This document shows, piece after piece, positions 1-10,105 of a DNA stretch of 64,000 nt (its first letter is position 1; each line of letters opens with the position of its first letter). The translations under genes and the position numbers were made by a program. This DNA is from Hydractinia symbiolongicarpus (lineage: Eukaryota; Cnidaria; Hydrozoa; Anthoathecata; Hydractiniidae): the NCBI RefSeq assembly GCF_029227915.1, contig NC_079880.1, positions 31,489,501-31,553,500 of the forward strand, given 5' to 3'. Below the pieces are notes generated by a model. That model did not search any database and was not told the DNA's origin. It saw nothing but the letters and a program-made list of their open reading frames with translations.

Positions 1-116
1 TCTGCCAGACAACTCCCTGTAGAATCCAACAGCCCACATAGTGTGTCATCTCCCCAATTTCTCTAACATGGCTTGGGTTAACCCGGGGCTATGGTAGCAT
101 TCACTCACCAATATTG

Positions 117-193
117 AATTGCCGCCAAGCGGAATCGGACCCCGTTCTCCTGCACAAAGTGCCAGAGTTATAACCACCAAGCTATGGTGCCAT
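117..193 (-). repeat. tRNA-derived SINE head (Pol III A and B boxes)
   Basis: Read on the minus strand, this stretch has the layout of a tRNA gene. A box-A-like TAGCTTGGTGG lies at 174-184 and a box-B-like GGTCCGATTCC at 131-141, with normal spacing. The anticodon arm does not fold into a clean 5-bp stem with a 7-nt loop, and the acceptor ends pair poorly. A tRNA-derived SINE head or a decayed tRNA is therefore more likely than a working tRNA. Confidence 0.5.
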
Positions 194-1584
194 TGAAAAC
201 GGCTAACTATTCTGTTACTGGCTAATTATCAGTTCTCCTTGTTTAAAATCAGTTCTTCTTGTTTTTGCTTGAAAATCTTTCTTGAACTCACCCTAAAGTA
301 TCACAAAATATTTTTCTAAGGTTTCTTGGAAATGACTTGATTTTTAAAAATCTCACGAAAAGGACCTTCGATTTTTCAAATCTGCAAATTTATTGTGTGT
401 GTACCCTTTTATGCTTCAACTTGGTGATTTCAATTTGTCAATTTGTCAAACAAAACAATGACCAATCAGTTTCCTCAAAATAAAAACTTGCAACTAATCC
501 GACTTCTCGAAAGAAATTTAAATTTGAGAATTCGAATCAAAAAAGAATAATAAACAATCAGTTGAATTCAATAAATCGATTTCAACAAAATAAATCCTGT
601 ATTGTCCACAGGTTTCAAAATCATGTAGTAAGGGCTGCTATGTTCTGATATGAAGCTTCGTGTGCACATGTGTATTAAAAGTGATTTTTTGATTTAAGGT
701 TGTTCCTTAGGTCCCAAATTACCAAAAAAATATGGGTGGCAAAATTTTTTGTCCCATGGGACCAAATTAGATGACGTCATCACTTTTACATTCAGCATAA
801 AAATAATTTTGCATTTGTATGTCATGTTACATATGATTGGAAAGAGAAGATCGAGTGGAGCTAAAAAAATGTAAGAACCATGTCTTCAAAACGTAACGTT
901 CGAAAGATATTACTATTCAAACTTTGTACAAATTACAGAACGGTAATTTACTGACCCAACACAAAAATGACTATAACCTGCTCAAGAGCGAAGTTTTTTT
1001 GTTGAGTTTTAGTATGGTATTGGGTTACCCTAATATCTTTCTGTTTGATCAAAATTTATTGTTCAAATCACTTCAAGGGATAATTTACAGACCAGTAATT
1101 TACAGACCAAAGCACGTTTTTAGTTGTTTACTTTAGTTTGGAAAAGCAAGTTGCGAATTTCACTTAGACATTTTGCATGTATTAGTATCAGTATGATAAC
1201 AAGTTTTGTTTTATAATTGTTCGATTTCATAGACATAGACATAGAATTCAAATGTTCAATTTCTAGAAAACATTCTATTGTTCAATTTCATAGCTAGACT
1301 GTTTAATTTCGAAGTATTAGTGAAGTGTAATGTGAAGTTTATAGTATAGACATATATGCATAATAAAAAATGAATAGACCGAATTAAAATGGATGTTAAC
1401 TGTGTAAAAACAATAAATGTGCTGGATTTTGGGAAATGTATAGTGTGACAGAAAGATACATTAAAAAAGGTACCGCCTTACTTAAACAGTTTTTCCCATT
1501 CCTGTTCTGAGTTTTGAGAGTTTTGAGAGAGATTTTTGTTTGATATTTTGACCAAGATTAGTAATTAAAAATAAAGGTAATTTT
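194..1584. other. AT-rich non-coding stretch
   Basis: No open frame with recognisable content was found on either strand. A perfect ATGACGTCAT palindrome lies near 771-780. The rest is AT-rich with short homopolymer runs. Confidence 0.6.
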
Positions 1585-2898
1585 ATGTGTGATGTTCGAG
1601 TTGCAAGGGAAGAATTCTTAAACATAAAATGTTCTGACAAAGTTGAATGTAAGAAGCAACACAAACAGTTGATTGAACTTTGTGAAAGAATTGGGATTTT
1701 TGAAAAGTTTTCTCAATTAGACAAGGCTATTGATCATCAATCTTTGTTTTTGCGAAATTTCATGAAAATGTATGAATCACTTTTAATCCTTGTTCGTGTT
1801 ATGCGACAAGGACTTTGGGAATTACATCTTGTCTTTTTGAGTGGTTTAGTGAAATATATTTTTGCCCACAATCAAATCAATTACGCCCGATTAACACCTT
1901 TGTATCTGGCAGACATGAATAATTTAGAAGAAACAGACATGAAAACCTTGTCCTACTTGAAAGATAATTTCGAAATTGCCAAAACCAATATACCATTCAC
2001 TGCCATTGGGTCCGATCACGCAATGGAGCAGGAGAATAAGGTAATGTAATGAAGGTCACTGGAGGCATCAAAGGACTGTTACAACAACCATCTACATTGA
2101 ACAGATTTTGCCTCGTTTCTCCTATACTTGCATCATTATCGAAAGAGTTTTGTAATATAGAAAATGTCAATGTTGATACAAGAAAGCAACACTACCAATT
2201 GAGTAGCTCAACATATAGCAGGATAGCTTCTAACGTCAATAAATTGCTTTGTACCATGTATGACTTCAATGTCAACTTTCGACAATCCGATTGTGTATTT
2301 AATGTTGTTTCAAAAGCTGTTCTTCACAATTCACAAATACTTCAACATGCTGATATTGGCTCAAAATGTTATGAAGAATTTGTCACGGAGAGGATAAAAG
2401 GAAAAAAATCGATATGGGTACCGTTAAAAAAAGTGAAAATAGTAACTTTCAAAGATGTTGGAAAACCTATCAAAAAGAGAGAAGGGGATAAAGTTATACA
2501 ACTCAAAGAGGAAAAAAACGCTACTATTAAGATTTTTAATTACTGCAAGGGAACGTCCCAAATTGGATTTGGAGCACTGTATTGGCAACTTTGAGTTTTC
2601 TGTTGTACCAAAGGCCTTGTTCAGTGCTGATGGAATTCCATTGGCTTATTTAGACAAATCAAAATTGCTTCACAGTATAGAGAAATTAGCCAGCAATGGA
2701 CAAACGACCAATTCTTTATCTGGAGAAGTCGAAACAAACAAAGTAATCATTCTAGTTGGAATGGCTGTTGTGAACAAAACTCCAAAAACAACGGCAGTTA
2801 AAACTGTTCTATTTCCTCTATTTTCTTTAATCGATACACATGCCCCTCATTTTCATGATCTGGAGCACTCGGTGGTAATGAAAGATATAGCTTCATAA
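1585..2898 (+). pseudogene. Transposon-type protein of unknown function, broken
   Basis: Three frames on the plus strand together look like one protein of about 430 residues: 1585-2049, then 2049 to about 2510, then about 2510-2898. The middle carries a conserved-looking core, GSDHAMEQENK followed by TGGIKGL and NRFCLVSP. I recognise this type (Asp-His-Ala ... Glu-Gln-x-Asn ... Gly-Gly) from uncharacterised, mobile-element-associated proteins that recur in aquatic invertebrate genomes. I do not know its biochemical function. The first frame break is at a tandem TAATG duplication (about 2043-2052); the second is near an A-rich run at 2505-2520. Both breaks make it a pseudogene unless introns are present. 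It ends just before the viral element, and the joint may lie within 2850-2915. Confidence 0.55.
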
Positions 2899-2914
2899 CA
2901 TCATTATTATTCAT

Positions 2915-3397
2915 TTATTCTATGAGCAAGTGTATTTTAATTCCTACAAATGATACGTTCTTATCATGATGATGTTCGTCCGTCAGCATAAACTTGAGAC
3001 GATCCGTGGATCCTTTCAAAGGAAGATAAACAGGAGTGTCAAAAGTCCATGTCAACATATCTCCCCATGTATTTTCTTTTGTTGGAAGTACGGCTAGAAT
3101 TTTTGATTTTTTACTGTCCATCAGGCAGTCACACTCTAGCTGTGGACAAACAAGCCTCAGTCGTTGATAAACATCAGTTTTGTAGAAAAAATCGTAATCA
3201 CCGGCGGTGTAGTATTTTTTCGCAGGATCGTAGGGTAGACCCAAGAGCTCTTGCAGTTCTCTATGAATCACTACCGTATATCCATTACTGACACGGAGCC
3301 TGCATAGTCCATTTTTCATGACAAACAGCTTAATCTTATCCCCTGCCTGGGTATTGACAATGGCCGCGCTATTTTCAATTTTGTACAAACCGTTCAT
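2915..3397 (-). CDS. Putative penton-like single jelly-roll minor capsid protein
   Basis: An intact reading frame of 160 residues starts at an ATG at 3397. The sequence is rich in short beta-strand-like segments, with YTAGDYDFFY near the middle and a closing segment (STDRLKFMLTDE, then NVSFVGIKIHLLIE) of the kind that ends jelly-roll capsid proteins in PLVs and virophages. There is no signal peptide or membrane segment. It is the outermost gene of the viral block, divergent from the 3492-4400 gene with a 94-bp gap that probably holds both promoters. The role as a vertex (penton) protein is inferred from the C-terminal pattern and context. It could instead be another minor capsid protein. Confidence 0.5.
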   Translation of the reverse strand: MNGLYKIENSAAIVNTQAGDKIKLFVMKNGLCRLRVSNGYTVVIHRELQELLGLPYDPAKKYYTAGDYDFFYKTDVYQRLRLVCPQLECDCLMDSKKSKILAVLPTKENTWGDMLTWTFDTPVYLPLKGSTDRLKFMLTDEHHHDKNVSFVGIKIHLLIE

Positions 3398-3491
3398 GAT
3401 TTCGATTCGAGGAACTGTCTGATCAGGTCCTACCCTACGTATTGTAAAATCATTATTGGAGTAGAGATTCAGCTACGTAGGTCTGATACTG

Positions 3492-4400
3492 ATGGGTTTT
3501 ACAGCGATCCTAGTGTATTTTGCGGTATTTTGCGCTACATCGGCATGCGGCATTTCAATGCAGCACTTTAATTATCCATTACCCCTTGTTCGCACTGTTT
3601 ATCGATTCCATGTCTATTTCCAAATTCGAAAAATATTCGAGGAGCTTGAGGTATCGTTGCCTGGCTTTTCCCGCTTCAATATCTTGAATAACCCATTCAA
3701 TAATCAAAAGTTCCAGCAATTAGCACGTGAATTTGGCGTATCTGGCAGTGAGCAAGAATGGAAAAATGAGAGTATTTTCAGTTCGTGGCAAGCCAAACGT
3801 AAAGATTATCTTGGTGCAGGGCCTAGTTATTTTGACGAGGGATCATGGAGCAGATGGGTAATCGAGAAATCACAGGGTCTCACGCGTATTGGTATTGAAA
3901 AGTTATCGCAAAGTGTACGATGCTACGGGTATTTGATTTTGGAGTCCCAAGCCAATGAGCGATCAGGAATTTTCGGTAATCAAGGCAGTTCTATCGGTGC
4001 CCAACGACTATACTTGACGACCTTTGAACAGCTGGTGATTAGACCTACAAATACAGGTAGAGAAATTAGTGAATTCGAGAACGTACTCAGATATGCACGA
4101 AGCAAGGTCGATTATAGTGTTGCCCATGGCGTCTACATGATCCCAAGCGATATGTCACTGAGGATCGGAAATGTGGCTGGATTTAACAACAAGATCCTGA
4201 TCAGTCAGGACCATTTTAAGATTGGTATCAATCCCAATATTAACGCTCCGCATGCTGTTGCCATAGCAAGGAAGCAGGTACATGATATACCCCTCCCTCC
4301 ACCATCCTCCGAGGAAGCTGCCCTTCACGAGGATACCAAAGCCACGCTGGTTACGGTAGGAGTAGGAATTATTCTCGCTTTCATCTGGATGAAGAAATAG
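3492..4400 (+). CDS. PLV structural or membrane protein, 302 aa
   Basis: An intact frame of 302 residues starts with ATG. Residues 2-19 form a hydrophobic, signal-like segment (GFTAILVYFAVFCATSAC), and residues about 284-299 form a C-terminal membrane anchor followed by two lysines. Between them is a soluble region with motifs such as EKLSQSVRCYGYL, ARSKVDYSVAHG and GFNNKILIS. A proline-rich stretch (DIPLPPPSSEE) precedes the C-terminal anchor. Length and position fit a virion membrane or minor structural protein of the viral element. I do not recognise an enzyme fold. It is one of the few long genes here with no stop or frameshift. Confidence 0.5.
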   Translation: MGFTAILVYFAVFCATSACGISMQHFNYPLPLVRTVYRFHVYFQIRKIFEELEVSLPGFSRFNILNNPFNNQKFQQLAREFGVSGSEQEWKNESIFSSWQAKRKDYLGAGPSYFDEGSWSRWVIEKSQGLTRIGIEKLSQSVRCYGYLILESQANERSGIFGNQGSSIGAQRLYLTTFEQLVIRPTNTGREISEFENVLRYARSKVDYSVAHGVYMIPSDMSLRIGNVAGFNNKILISQDHFKIGINPNINAPHAVAIARKQVHDIPLPPPSSEEAALHEDTKATLVTVGVGIILAFIWMKK

Positions 4401-4431
4401 GTCTAATGTGTTGAACAACATACTAGACTCT

Positions 4432-5581
4432 TCATGGATTCTTACTTCTCCTGTTACTTACATACGCAACAACAATACCCACGGTGGCAGCCAAAGCCAT
4501 ATACAAGTGCTTTGCTGCGAATTCGACAACTCTCGCTGCAACTCTGAAAAAGAACGACACCACGCTGCCAATGATTCCAGGAAGAGCTGCCCCCGCCTTA
4601 CCTGCCAAATATTTGAGGAATTTTCCGAGTCTAACAAACCCTTTGCCTGCAGCACTACTTCCTCTAGCACCAGCTCCTGCTGCCCCACTACCACCTGTGA
4701 GCGCCAGGACGATGCTAGAGACCATCAATCCAACAGCAGAAACGATGCTCGCTATAGTTATCCCTTGCTCTTTGAAGAGAATAGTCAGCTTCTCCCTTAG
4801 CTATGTGTCATCTCCAGCTATTTTCATGAGGGTCTCCTTAATTGCCTTCAGTTTATTGTGGATATCCTTATCCCAAATTTTTTGTTGCTCCTCGGATACA
4901 CCTGGTGTAGCTTTCTTTTGTCTTTAATCTCTTTAGTTTATCGCTGAGAGTCTGAAGATCGCGCTTAAACCCCCTTCTTTCACGTTCCTCTAAGGCTTCG
5001 GTAAAGGAAGTATCCTCAATCAGACTCTTTGTTTCATCTAGAATATTCTCGAGTACCGGCAACATTTCGATATCACCAGGGTTGTCATTGATGGTATCAA
5101 TATCATTCATAAGTTTCTGGGCCATCTTTCTACTACCCTTGTTGGGTGTAACATAGTCGGCAAAACCTAAGGCCTTCAGACGCGTAGGTCCTAAGGCCGT
5201 CTTTATAGCTGTAATAGTTCTTAGCTCACCGGTCGCAGTCGTAAGCGCTATCTCTTTATATTCTTTACTCCCCAGCGTAACCGCCCTAAAAACAAGCTTT
5301 TTACCTTCATCGACCCTAAAATAATAATAATTTTTATCGGTTGAAAGAAATCCTAAATGCTCGCTAAGCTTAGCATAAAAATCGTCGACAGTCTCCTCTA
5401 AATTCTGTTCCCCCAACCCTACATCTAATCGCCTACGCGCACCTTCCTGCTGTTCTCCTGGCGTTAGGCTGACATCAGGCTCTGGTCGAAGGATCTCACT
5501 CTCGCTACTAAATTCTTCAGATTCGTCTTCTATATCTTCCTCTGGCTTAAAATCTGGTTCAAACGCTGGATTTAGAGGCAT
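4432..5581 (-). pseudogene. PLV internal or membrane-active protein, broken
   Basis: A 237-residue frame (5581-4868) and a 98-residue frame (4728-4432) belong to one protein of about 375 residues. The reading shifts frame near 4915 and a TAG lies at about 4797-4800. The N-terminal third is acidic (EDIEDESEEFSSESE), as in a disordered tail. The middle is mixed alpha/beta. The C-terminal part is glycine/alanine-rich with two or three hydrophobic helices (for example GITIASIVSAVG and ALPGIIGSVVSFFF) followed by basic residues. This arrangement suggests a membrane-interacting virion protein, by analogy with small basic core or lytic proteins of adenovirus-like viruses. The start ATG is directly preceded by ATAA (ATAAATG), as for other genes of the element. 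Confidence 0.5.
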
Positions 5582-5613
5582 TTATTTCAACCCATGTACC
5601 TGTATAAATAAAC
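5582..5613. promoter_or_regulatory. Divergent promoter between capsid and membrane-protein genes
   Basis: Only 32 bases separate two divergent start codons. On the plus strand TATAAATAAAC runs straight into the capsid ATG; on the minus strand GAAATAA abuts the other ATG. The elements are too close to the start codons for a classical TATA box acting 25-30 bases upstream of transcription. They fit better a start-codon-overlapping late promoter as known in large DNA viruses. This is inference. Confidence 0.3.
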
Positions 5614-6854
5614 ATGTCTAACATATTCGGAAATAAGCTAAATCCATACAGGGAAGTCAAAACTATGCTCGGCATGAAAGGGAAAAAACAAAGAGTCAAG
5701 GTCTCTCACGTACCATCAACGATTAATCAGAATGAAGATCTTTATGTCGATGTACCAAACATGGGACAGAATGATGTAATTTTCCCAGGCTCTCTCAAGC
5801 TCCTCTTTGACTTAGAATTGACTGGTACCAATACCAAACGCACCATCGTCAGCAACATCGGTAAGGCCCTGGTTGAAAACCTTCGAATAAGCCTGAATGG
5901 CAATGAATTACAAAACATCGCCGATTATAATATCTTCGCAACATACAAGGACCTATGGCTACCAAAGTTTGAGCGCGATAACAACCTAATTTTAGAAGGC
6001 ATCAATCCGAACGATGGCACCATCAGAGCTCTCCAAGTAAAAGCCAGTGATCATGTAGGGAATGACGAGGAAAAAGCGATCGTGGTGGCGTATGGCAACA
6101 CCTTTTGCATACCATTGGGGAAAATGTTCGAACTCACTAGAGACTTGCCCTTCTACCAAGCAAGCTTACACGATAGGCTGCAGTTTGTTTTACATTTTTC
6201 TCCCTATGGCCAAGTTATCAAAGATTCTGGTACGGCTGCTGCTGGAAACACGGCAGCCAAGCCAGCTGATAGTGGTTATAAGATCACCAACATCTGCTTG
6301 GAATTTGATAAAGTGACCAACGAAGACCTCGCAAGTGCCATGATGAGCCGTTATTCCCGGTTTGCGTTGCTATATGAGCGTGTACTCAGAAGCAAGGTTA
6401 TAACAATGAGGCGAAGTCTCTCAATGGTGTGCTCTTATTGTTCCAGGACCCTGGGGTGGTTAAGGCATATACGGGTATGAACGAGAAATTCTACAACCCC
6501 AAGATCGAGAAAATCTAGATCACTATCGAGGGTGAGCCTAATCAGCTCTTTTTCCACGCGATGTTGCCGAAAGATCATATGGATCAAGTGGCTGCGTTGC
6601 TGGGATCGCATGATAGCATGATGACTGTTGGCCAATATCTAACGGAGAGGTACTCGCTGTTTGTGGACTTCAGATTAACGACCGACGAATTGTTGCACGG
6701 AAGTGGTAGACCTTTGCAAAGGCTTAGTGATGGGATTACGTTGCATATTACCAAACAGGCGGATGGCAATGAAGATATTAGGTGCTACGTCTATCTCTTG
6801 ATGGATGCGCAATTGAATATCCTAGGGGGTCGTTCTCATTCAGTAGAATATTAA
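5614..6854 (+). pseudogene. Major capsid protein (double jelly-roll), frameshifted
   Basis: The first frame (5614-6480) and the in-frame continuation ending at 6854 form a protein of about 410 residues, the usual size for a PLV major capsid protein. Typical features are an N-terminal basic segment (GMKGKKQRVKVSHVPSTI), a strand-rich region with DVIFPGSLKLLFDLELTG, and ENLRISLNGNEL followed by DYNIFATYKDLW. A long loop with DLPFYQASLHDRLQFVLHF leads into the second jelly roll. The C-terminal part has MTVGQYLTERYSLFVDFR. A frameshift lies near 6395 and an in-frame TAG at about 6516-6518, so the protein cannot be made intact. It is on the plus strand, flanked by minus-strand genes. Confidence 0.75.
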
Positions 6855-6921
6855 GAGTATCAAAATTTGTTTTTGTAGGCCTTGGGTCTACAAAATAAAT
6901 GGCAACTCTCGCGATTATGGC

Positions 6922-7653
6922 TTACAAATCATCTCGGGTAAGATCAATCAACCTAAAATGGCATATGTATCGCTCCATATGTCCTTCCTCTTCGAACCTA
7001 TTAAACGCGTGCATCCCATTTGCGTTAGCAATAACAACGATTTCTTCATATTAAGGATATTGAAGCCTGATCCAACGTTTTTTCTTTAAAATACCACGTC
7101 TTTGTACACGGGCGCACTAATATGGAAGATGGTGGTACTTATCGTCTTCCGGTGTTGTATGTTTGCGAAAAATCATAATAACATTATCCTTACTCGCATC
7201 ATTGGCATGTGGTACATATCTCTGGCGGAGTCCCGCAATTTCCAATGCTGTTAGATCGAGCTGTTTCTCTCGCTCTTGAAGGTCATCAGTGATCATTGCT
7301 AGAGCTTGACGATGCTCTTCGATGGTTTCTTGTAATTTTTCGATGCCCTTTTTAGTTAACCATTTCATAATCTCGACAGCCTTAGGCTTCCTGGAGCGCG
7401 CACAAATCTCCAAGGCACCGTCCAATGTCACGAAAGCATCGTGAGGATTTTTAGTTTTCCCAAGGGCCTGTTTACTAACCAGGTCTATTTCATGACGGGA
7501 AATGGTTGGAATATATCGATATCCCTCTACAATATTAGCAATTCCCAGGAACTTCCCGATATCTGCTCTTTTGAACATAGGCTGATTTTGCGCATCGAAT
7601 ACAGTTTCGATAGCTCCGGCGGGTAATGTGTTAAATTCAACAAGACAAGACAT
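6922..7653 (-). pseudogene. KilA/Bro-N type DNA-binding protein, two stops
   Basis: The intact part is 178 residues (7653-7117), and the same frame continues to a final TAA at 6922-6924 across two internal stops (TAG at 7117-7119, TAA near 7055). The N-terminal half, with ADIGKFLGI and DLVSKQALG and a conserved tryptophan (IMKWLTKKGIEK), resembles the MSV199/Bro-N winged DNA-binding region of large DNA viruses. A coiled coil follows (LQETIEEHRQALAMITDDLQ). The last third (IMIFRKH, then after the stops IVVIANANGMHAF) resembles the DUF3627-type C-terminus seen behind such domains in iridovirus-like proteins. The likely role is regulatory. It converges on the capsid gene with a 67-bp gap. Confidence 0.6.
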
Positions 7654-7660
7654 TTTTTAT

Positions 7661-7843
7661 TTAGTATGACATAGCCCAACCAGGGTGATCATTAGGACAG
7701 ACATGAATCCGAAAAAAATATGCGGTGTTCCTCTGGATTCTTTCTTCGTCAAGAGCTTCCAGACTCCGCTCTAGATATGGTATCCTATCCATTTCTTCGT
7801 GACAATTTTCCAATTGACTTTTTAATGTTCTGATATATGACAT
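7661..7843 (-). CDS. Small coiled-coil protein
   Basis: A 60-residue protein whose first 40 residues are predicted coiled coil by eye (LKSQLENCHEEM, then LERSLEALDEERI). Its ATG follows the stop of the ATPase gene with no gap (TAA then ATG), and its end lies 7 bases before the KilA/Bro-type gene. Tight packing with neighbours supports it as a real gene. The function is unknown. Confidence 0.4.
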   Translation of the reverse strand: MSYIRTLKSQLENCHEEMDRIPYLERSLEALDEERIQRNTAYFFRIHVCPNDHPGWAMSY

Positions 7844-8389
7844 TTATTTTAATATACACCAAGTTCGAGGATGTTCCAACCTAATATACAAGCATGCGTG
7901 CTTTGGCTTTTTGAGTTGAGCCTTAATAGCTTCCCAATCATCGATAAGGTTGGTCTCTTCATCAATTAATTTCATATCGGAGCGCTCACTAGGGTACCAC
8001 ATAAACAGCTGCTTCTTTTGCCGTCTCAAATTTTTAGGCAAAGCGGCATAACTCTGAGTAAGGAGCCATAACGAATGCTTCCTGTGCCTCCCGCTAATGG
8101 CTAATTCGAGCAATGGCTGTCGTTGCTTATCGAGATTTTCATCGGCTATCATATCGTCGATCCATTCAAATAACTGGCCCTTCGGATTAATTAGGAACAC
8201 GTAAGGATCGAGCCACAGCGAGGATCTATTCAAGTAAGTCCTATTCCATCGGAAAGTAGGGCAGAGTATAACGATATTATGAAAATGACCCCTGTAAGAA
8301 CCCTCCAAAATATCGAGAACTCTTTGTGTTTTGCCACAGCTCGTGGGGCTATCGAAGATTGCTGTATGGGATTCTTTAACAACATTCAT
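7844..8389 (-). CDS. FtsK/HerA-type genome-packaging ATPase (A32-like)
   Basis: The first true ATG is at 8389, giving 181 residues; the open frame begins slightly earlier with a non-ATG codon. A Walker A motif (FDSPTSCGKT) is near residue 12. WIDDM looks like the acidic end of Walker B, and LWLLTQSYAALPKNLRRQ fits the sensor and arginine-finger region of viral packaging ATPases. The hydrophobic strand expected just before the acidic pair is very short here (GQLFEWIDD), which suggests a small in-frame deletion that may have inactivated this copy. The protein pumps DNA into capsids in related viruses. The next gene starts immediately after its stop. Confidence 0.75.
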   Translation of the reverse strand: MNVVKESHTAIFDSPTSCGKTQRVLDILEGSYRGHFHNIVILCPTFRWNRTYLNRSSLWLDPYVFLINPKGQLFEWIDDMIADENLDKQRQPLLELAISGRHRKHSLWLLTQSYAALPKNLRRQKKQLFMWYPSERSDMKLIDEETNLIDDWEAIKAQLKKPKHACLYIRLEHPRTWCILK

Positions 8390-8432
8390 ATTTGTTGTAT
8401 GCAATGGACAGACAACACAACCTTGAACTTTT

Positions 8433-8675
8433 TTATTTTGGAGGCATCATGGAACGCTTATACCAGCCTTGTTTAATGGCATAGTCATCGAATAAGATCG
8501 CTCCTGTCATATATCCTGCCGATTTAACACCGTCCTCCAGATCCATCTTCGCACCTGGTCGAGAAACACCCAATGCTTTTTTAGCACCCAGCGCTAGTAG
8601 GATAGTATATGATACTAATCTCACGGACTCCCATAAAGAATCTATAACCTCTTTCTGATATTCTTTGCTGCTCAT
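8433..8675 (-). CDS. Small PLV membrane protein, 80 aa
   Basis: An intact frame of 80 residues with one hydrophobic segment (residues about 18-30, LVSYTILLALGAKKAL) and a conserved-looking tail (GAILFDDYAIKQGWYKR). The ATG is preceded by TATAATAAAGC, the motif seen at other starts in this element. It sits between the Rpb7-like gene and the ATPase gene with gaps of 15 and 43 bases. The function is unknown; a minor virion membrane protein is possible. Confidence 0.45.
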   Translation of the reverse strand: MSSKEYQKEVIDSLWESVRLVSYTILLALGAKKALGVSRPGAKMDLEDGVKSAGYMTGAILFDDYAIKQGWYKRSMMPPK

Positions 8676-8690
8676 GCTTTATTATAGGGC

Positions 8691-9471
8691 TCATTGCTTA
8701 TGAAAAATATCAATCTCTTCCTTGGAATGTTTTTGCTGAACCATTGGTGCATGCGTTTCAGGAAGCTGCTGGGTACCCGCGGGTCTCTTACGGATAAAAT
8801 ATATGACACCTCCAATACAGGCGATCGCGAGTAGGCGTCCACCAATGTATACGCCTGACTGTACAGAACTCACTCCAGAAGAGGTTCTGACTGTAGATTC
8901 TACAGCACCCTCTTGTTGCTTCAGATCTTCCTTCCTCTTCTTTATCAGTGCCGCCAATTTGTGACCTTGTGCTACTCTACCAGGATGCTTCACTGGTTTT
9001 GGTATTACCCTCTCTTCTTGCACTTCCCTAACCACGAGAGACCTGTGGCAACACATACAAGTCTGATGGAAGACAACAGCTGGTTGTTCGAACCATGTAC
9101 TGACATAGTGTAATCTCATATTCATCATCGTCACCATTAAACCAGATTGCTGTTTTATAGTCTGAATTATCAAAGGAGATAACCTCCGGATTAGGATTTT
9201 ACACCTTGGTGCGTGATATGATTTGACCCAGTTTGGGAATAACATGTTTTAATGTAAAATACACGCTGGCCATACATTCGCCATCGCTGGGGTCAATAGT
9301 AACGTCTCCAATATCCACATCTGAAATGCTCATTCCAATGCCTAGGATGTGGGAAGATGTGTCTATATACATTTTCCGTAGTCGGGTATAAACATTTCCT
9401 CTTATGTCGCCAAGTTCCGGAGGTGGAATGACAATCTCTTCGAAAAGCCTTGTTTCCAATTCGTCAAACAT
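8691..9471 (-). pseudogene. Rpb7-like N-terminal domain protein with C-terminal membrane anchor, broken
   Basis: The first 90 residues (9471-9199) resemble the N-terminal domain of RNA polymerase subunit Rpb7/RPC8: LFEEIVIPPPELG, then GIGMSISDVDIGD, then IDPSDGE, then VYFTLKHVIPKLGQII, matching the order of the fold's conserved positions (G-x-G, DIG, P-x-DG, P-x-x-G-x-I-I). An in-frame TAA lies at 9199-9201, and a frameshift near 9120 leads to the last 150 residues. The latter contain a CxxC pair, a basic coiled region and one membrane helix (LLAIACIGGVIYFI). Rpb7 is not membrane-bound, so either the resemblance is superficial or this is an unusual fusion. The start overlaps the preceding gene by 8 bases. 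It could instead be a structural protein of unknown fold. Confidence 0.4.
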
Positions 9472-10045
9472 TCTTTTCTTTCTCTATTTCTTCCTTTTCA
9501 TCAATGGACTGTGAAAGTTTTGTGTGATTAATTGTATGCGTGGCAACGAGCAAGGGCGCTAAAAATTTGCCAAATGCTGTATAAACGAGGATTCCAAGAT
9601 CAGTCATGCTTTCCCTGATAATAGGATCATTTTCTAAGTCATGACGGAGGGCTTCAGAACTATCAAGTGGTATGAGGTTACCGATAGCTTTGCTATATAG
9701 CCCAAGGGCGTGAGTGCTGATGGCTCTGGCTGTTGTTTCTCCCTTTTCCACCAGCTCTCTTTGAATATAATGATCATATATTTTCTCGATTACATCTCCC
9801 GTGGGTTTATCGATGAACATCTCAGTACATTTTTTAGGCAGCAAGTGTGGTTTTGACTTTCGAGCATCCTTGAGAGCTTGACGTTTGTCTATAGGTTTTT
9901 GCTCAAACGCGTCTGCTGGTGTATCTACAACATCGAATATTTCTGCTAAGTTGTGAGTCATATTTATTAGACGTCTGTACCGATAGAAACAAGCAATGAT
10001 TACTACGTATGGGAGGAGTATAGATATCAGTAACAATAACTCCAT
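9464..10045 (-). CDS. Membrane-anchored PLV protein, 193 aa
   Basis: An intact frame of 193 residues. Residues 2-20 are a strong N-terminal membrane segment (ELLLLISILLPYVVIIAC), followed by an arginine-rich stop-transfer stretch. The remaining 165 residues look mostly helical and soluble, with a lysine/glutamate-rich end. The ATG is preceded by CAAATAA (ATAAATG). I do not recognise the family. Its placement between the nuclease and the Rpb7-like gene, and the anchor, suggest a virion or membrane role. Confidence 0.5.
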   Translation of the reverse strand: MELLLLISILLPYVVIIACFYRYRRLINMTHNLAEIFDVVDTPADAFEQKPIDKRQALKDARKSKPHLLPKKCTEMFIDKPTGDVIEKIYDHYIQRELVEKGETTARAISTHALGLYSKAIGNLIPLDSSEALRHDLENDPIIRESMTDLGILVYTAFGKFLAPLLVATHTINHTKLSQSIDEKEEIEKEKNV

Positions 10046-10105
10046 TTATTTGCAGCTTTGTGTATAAAGGTGTCGCGAGACAACACCTTTGGATAAAGCT
10101 CTAAA

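Noticed and set aside
119-192. Functional tRNA gene
   Set aside because: A and B boxes are present, but the anticodon and acceptor stems do not pair properly.
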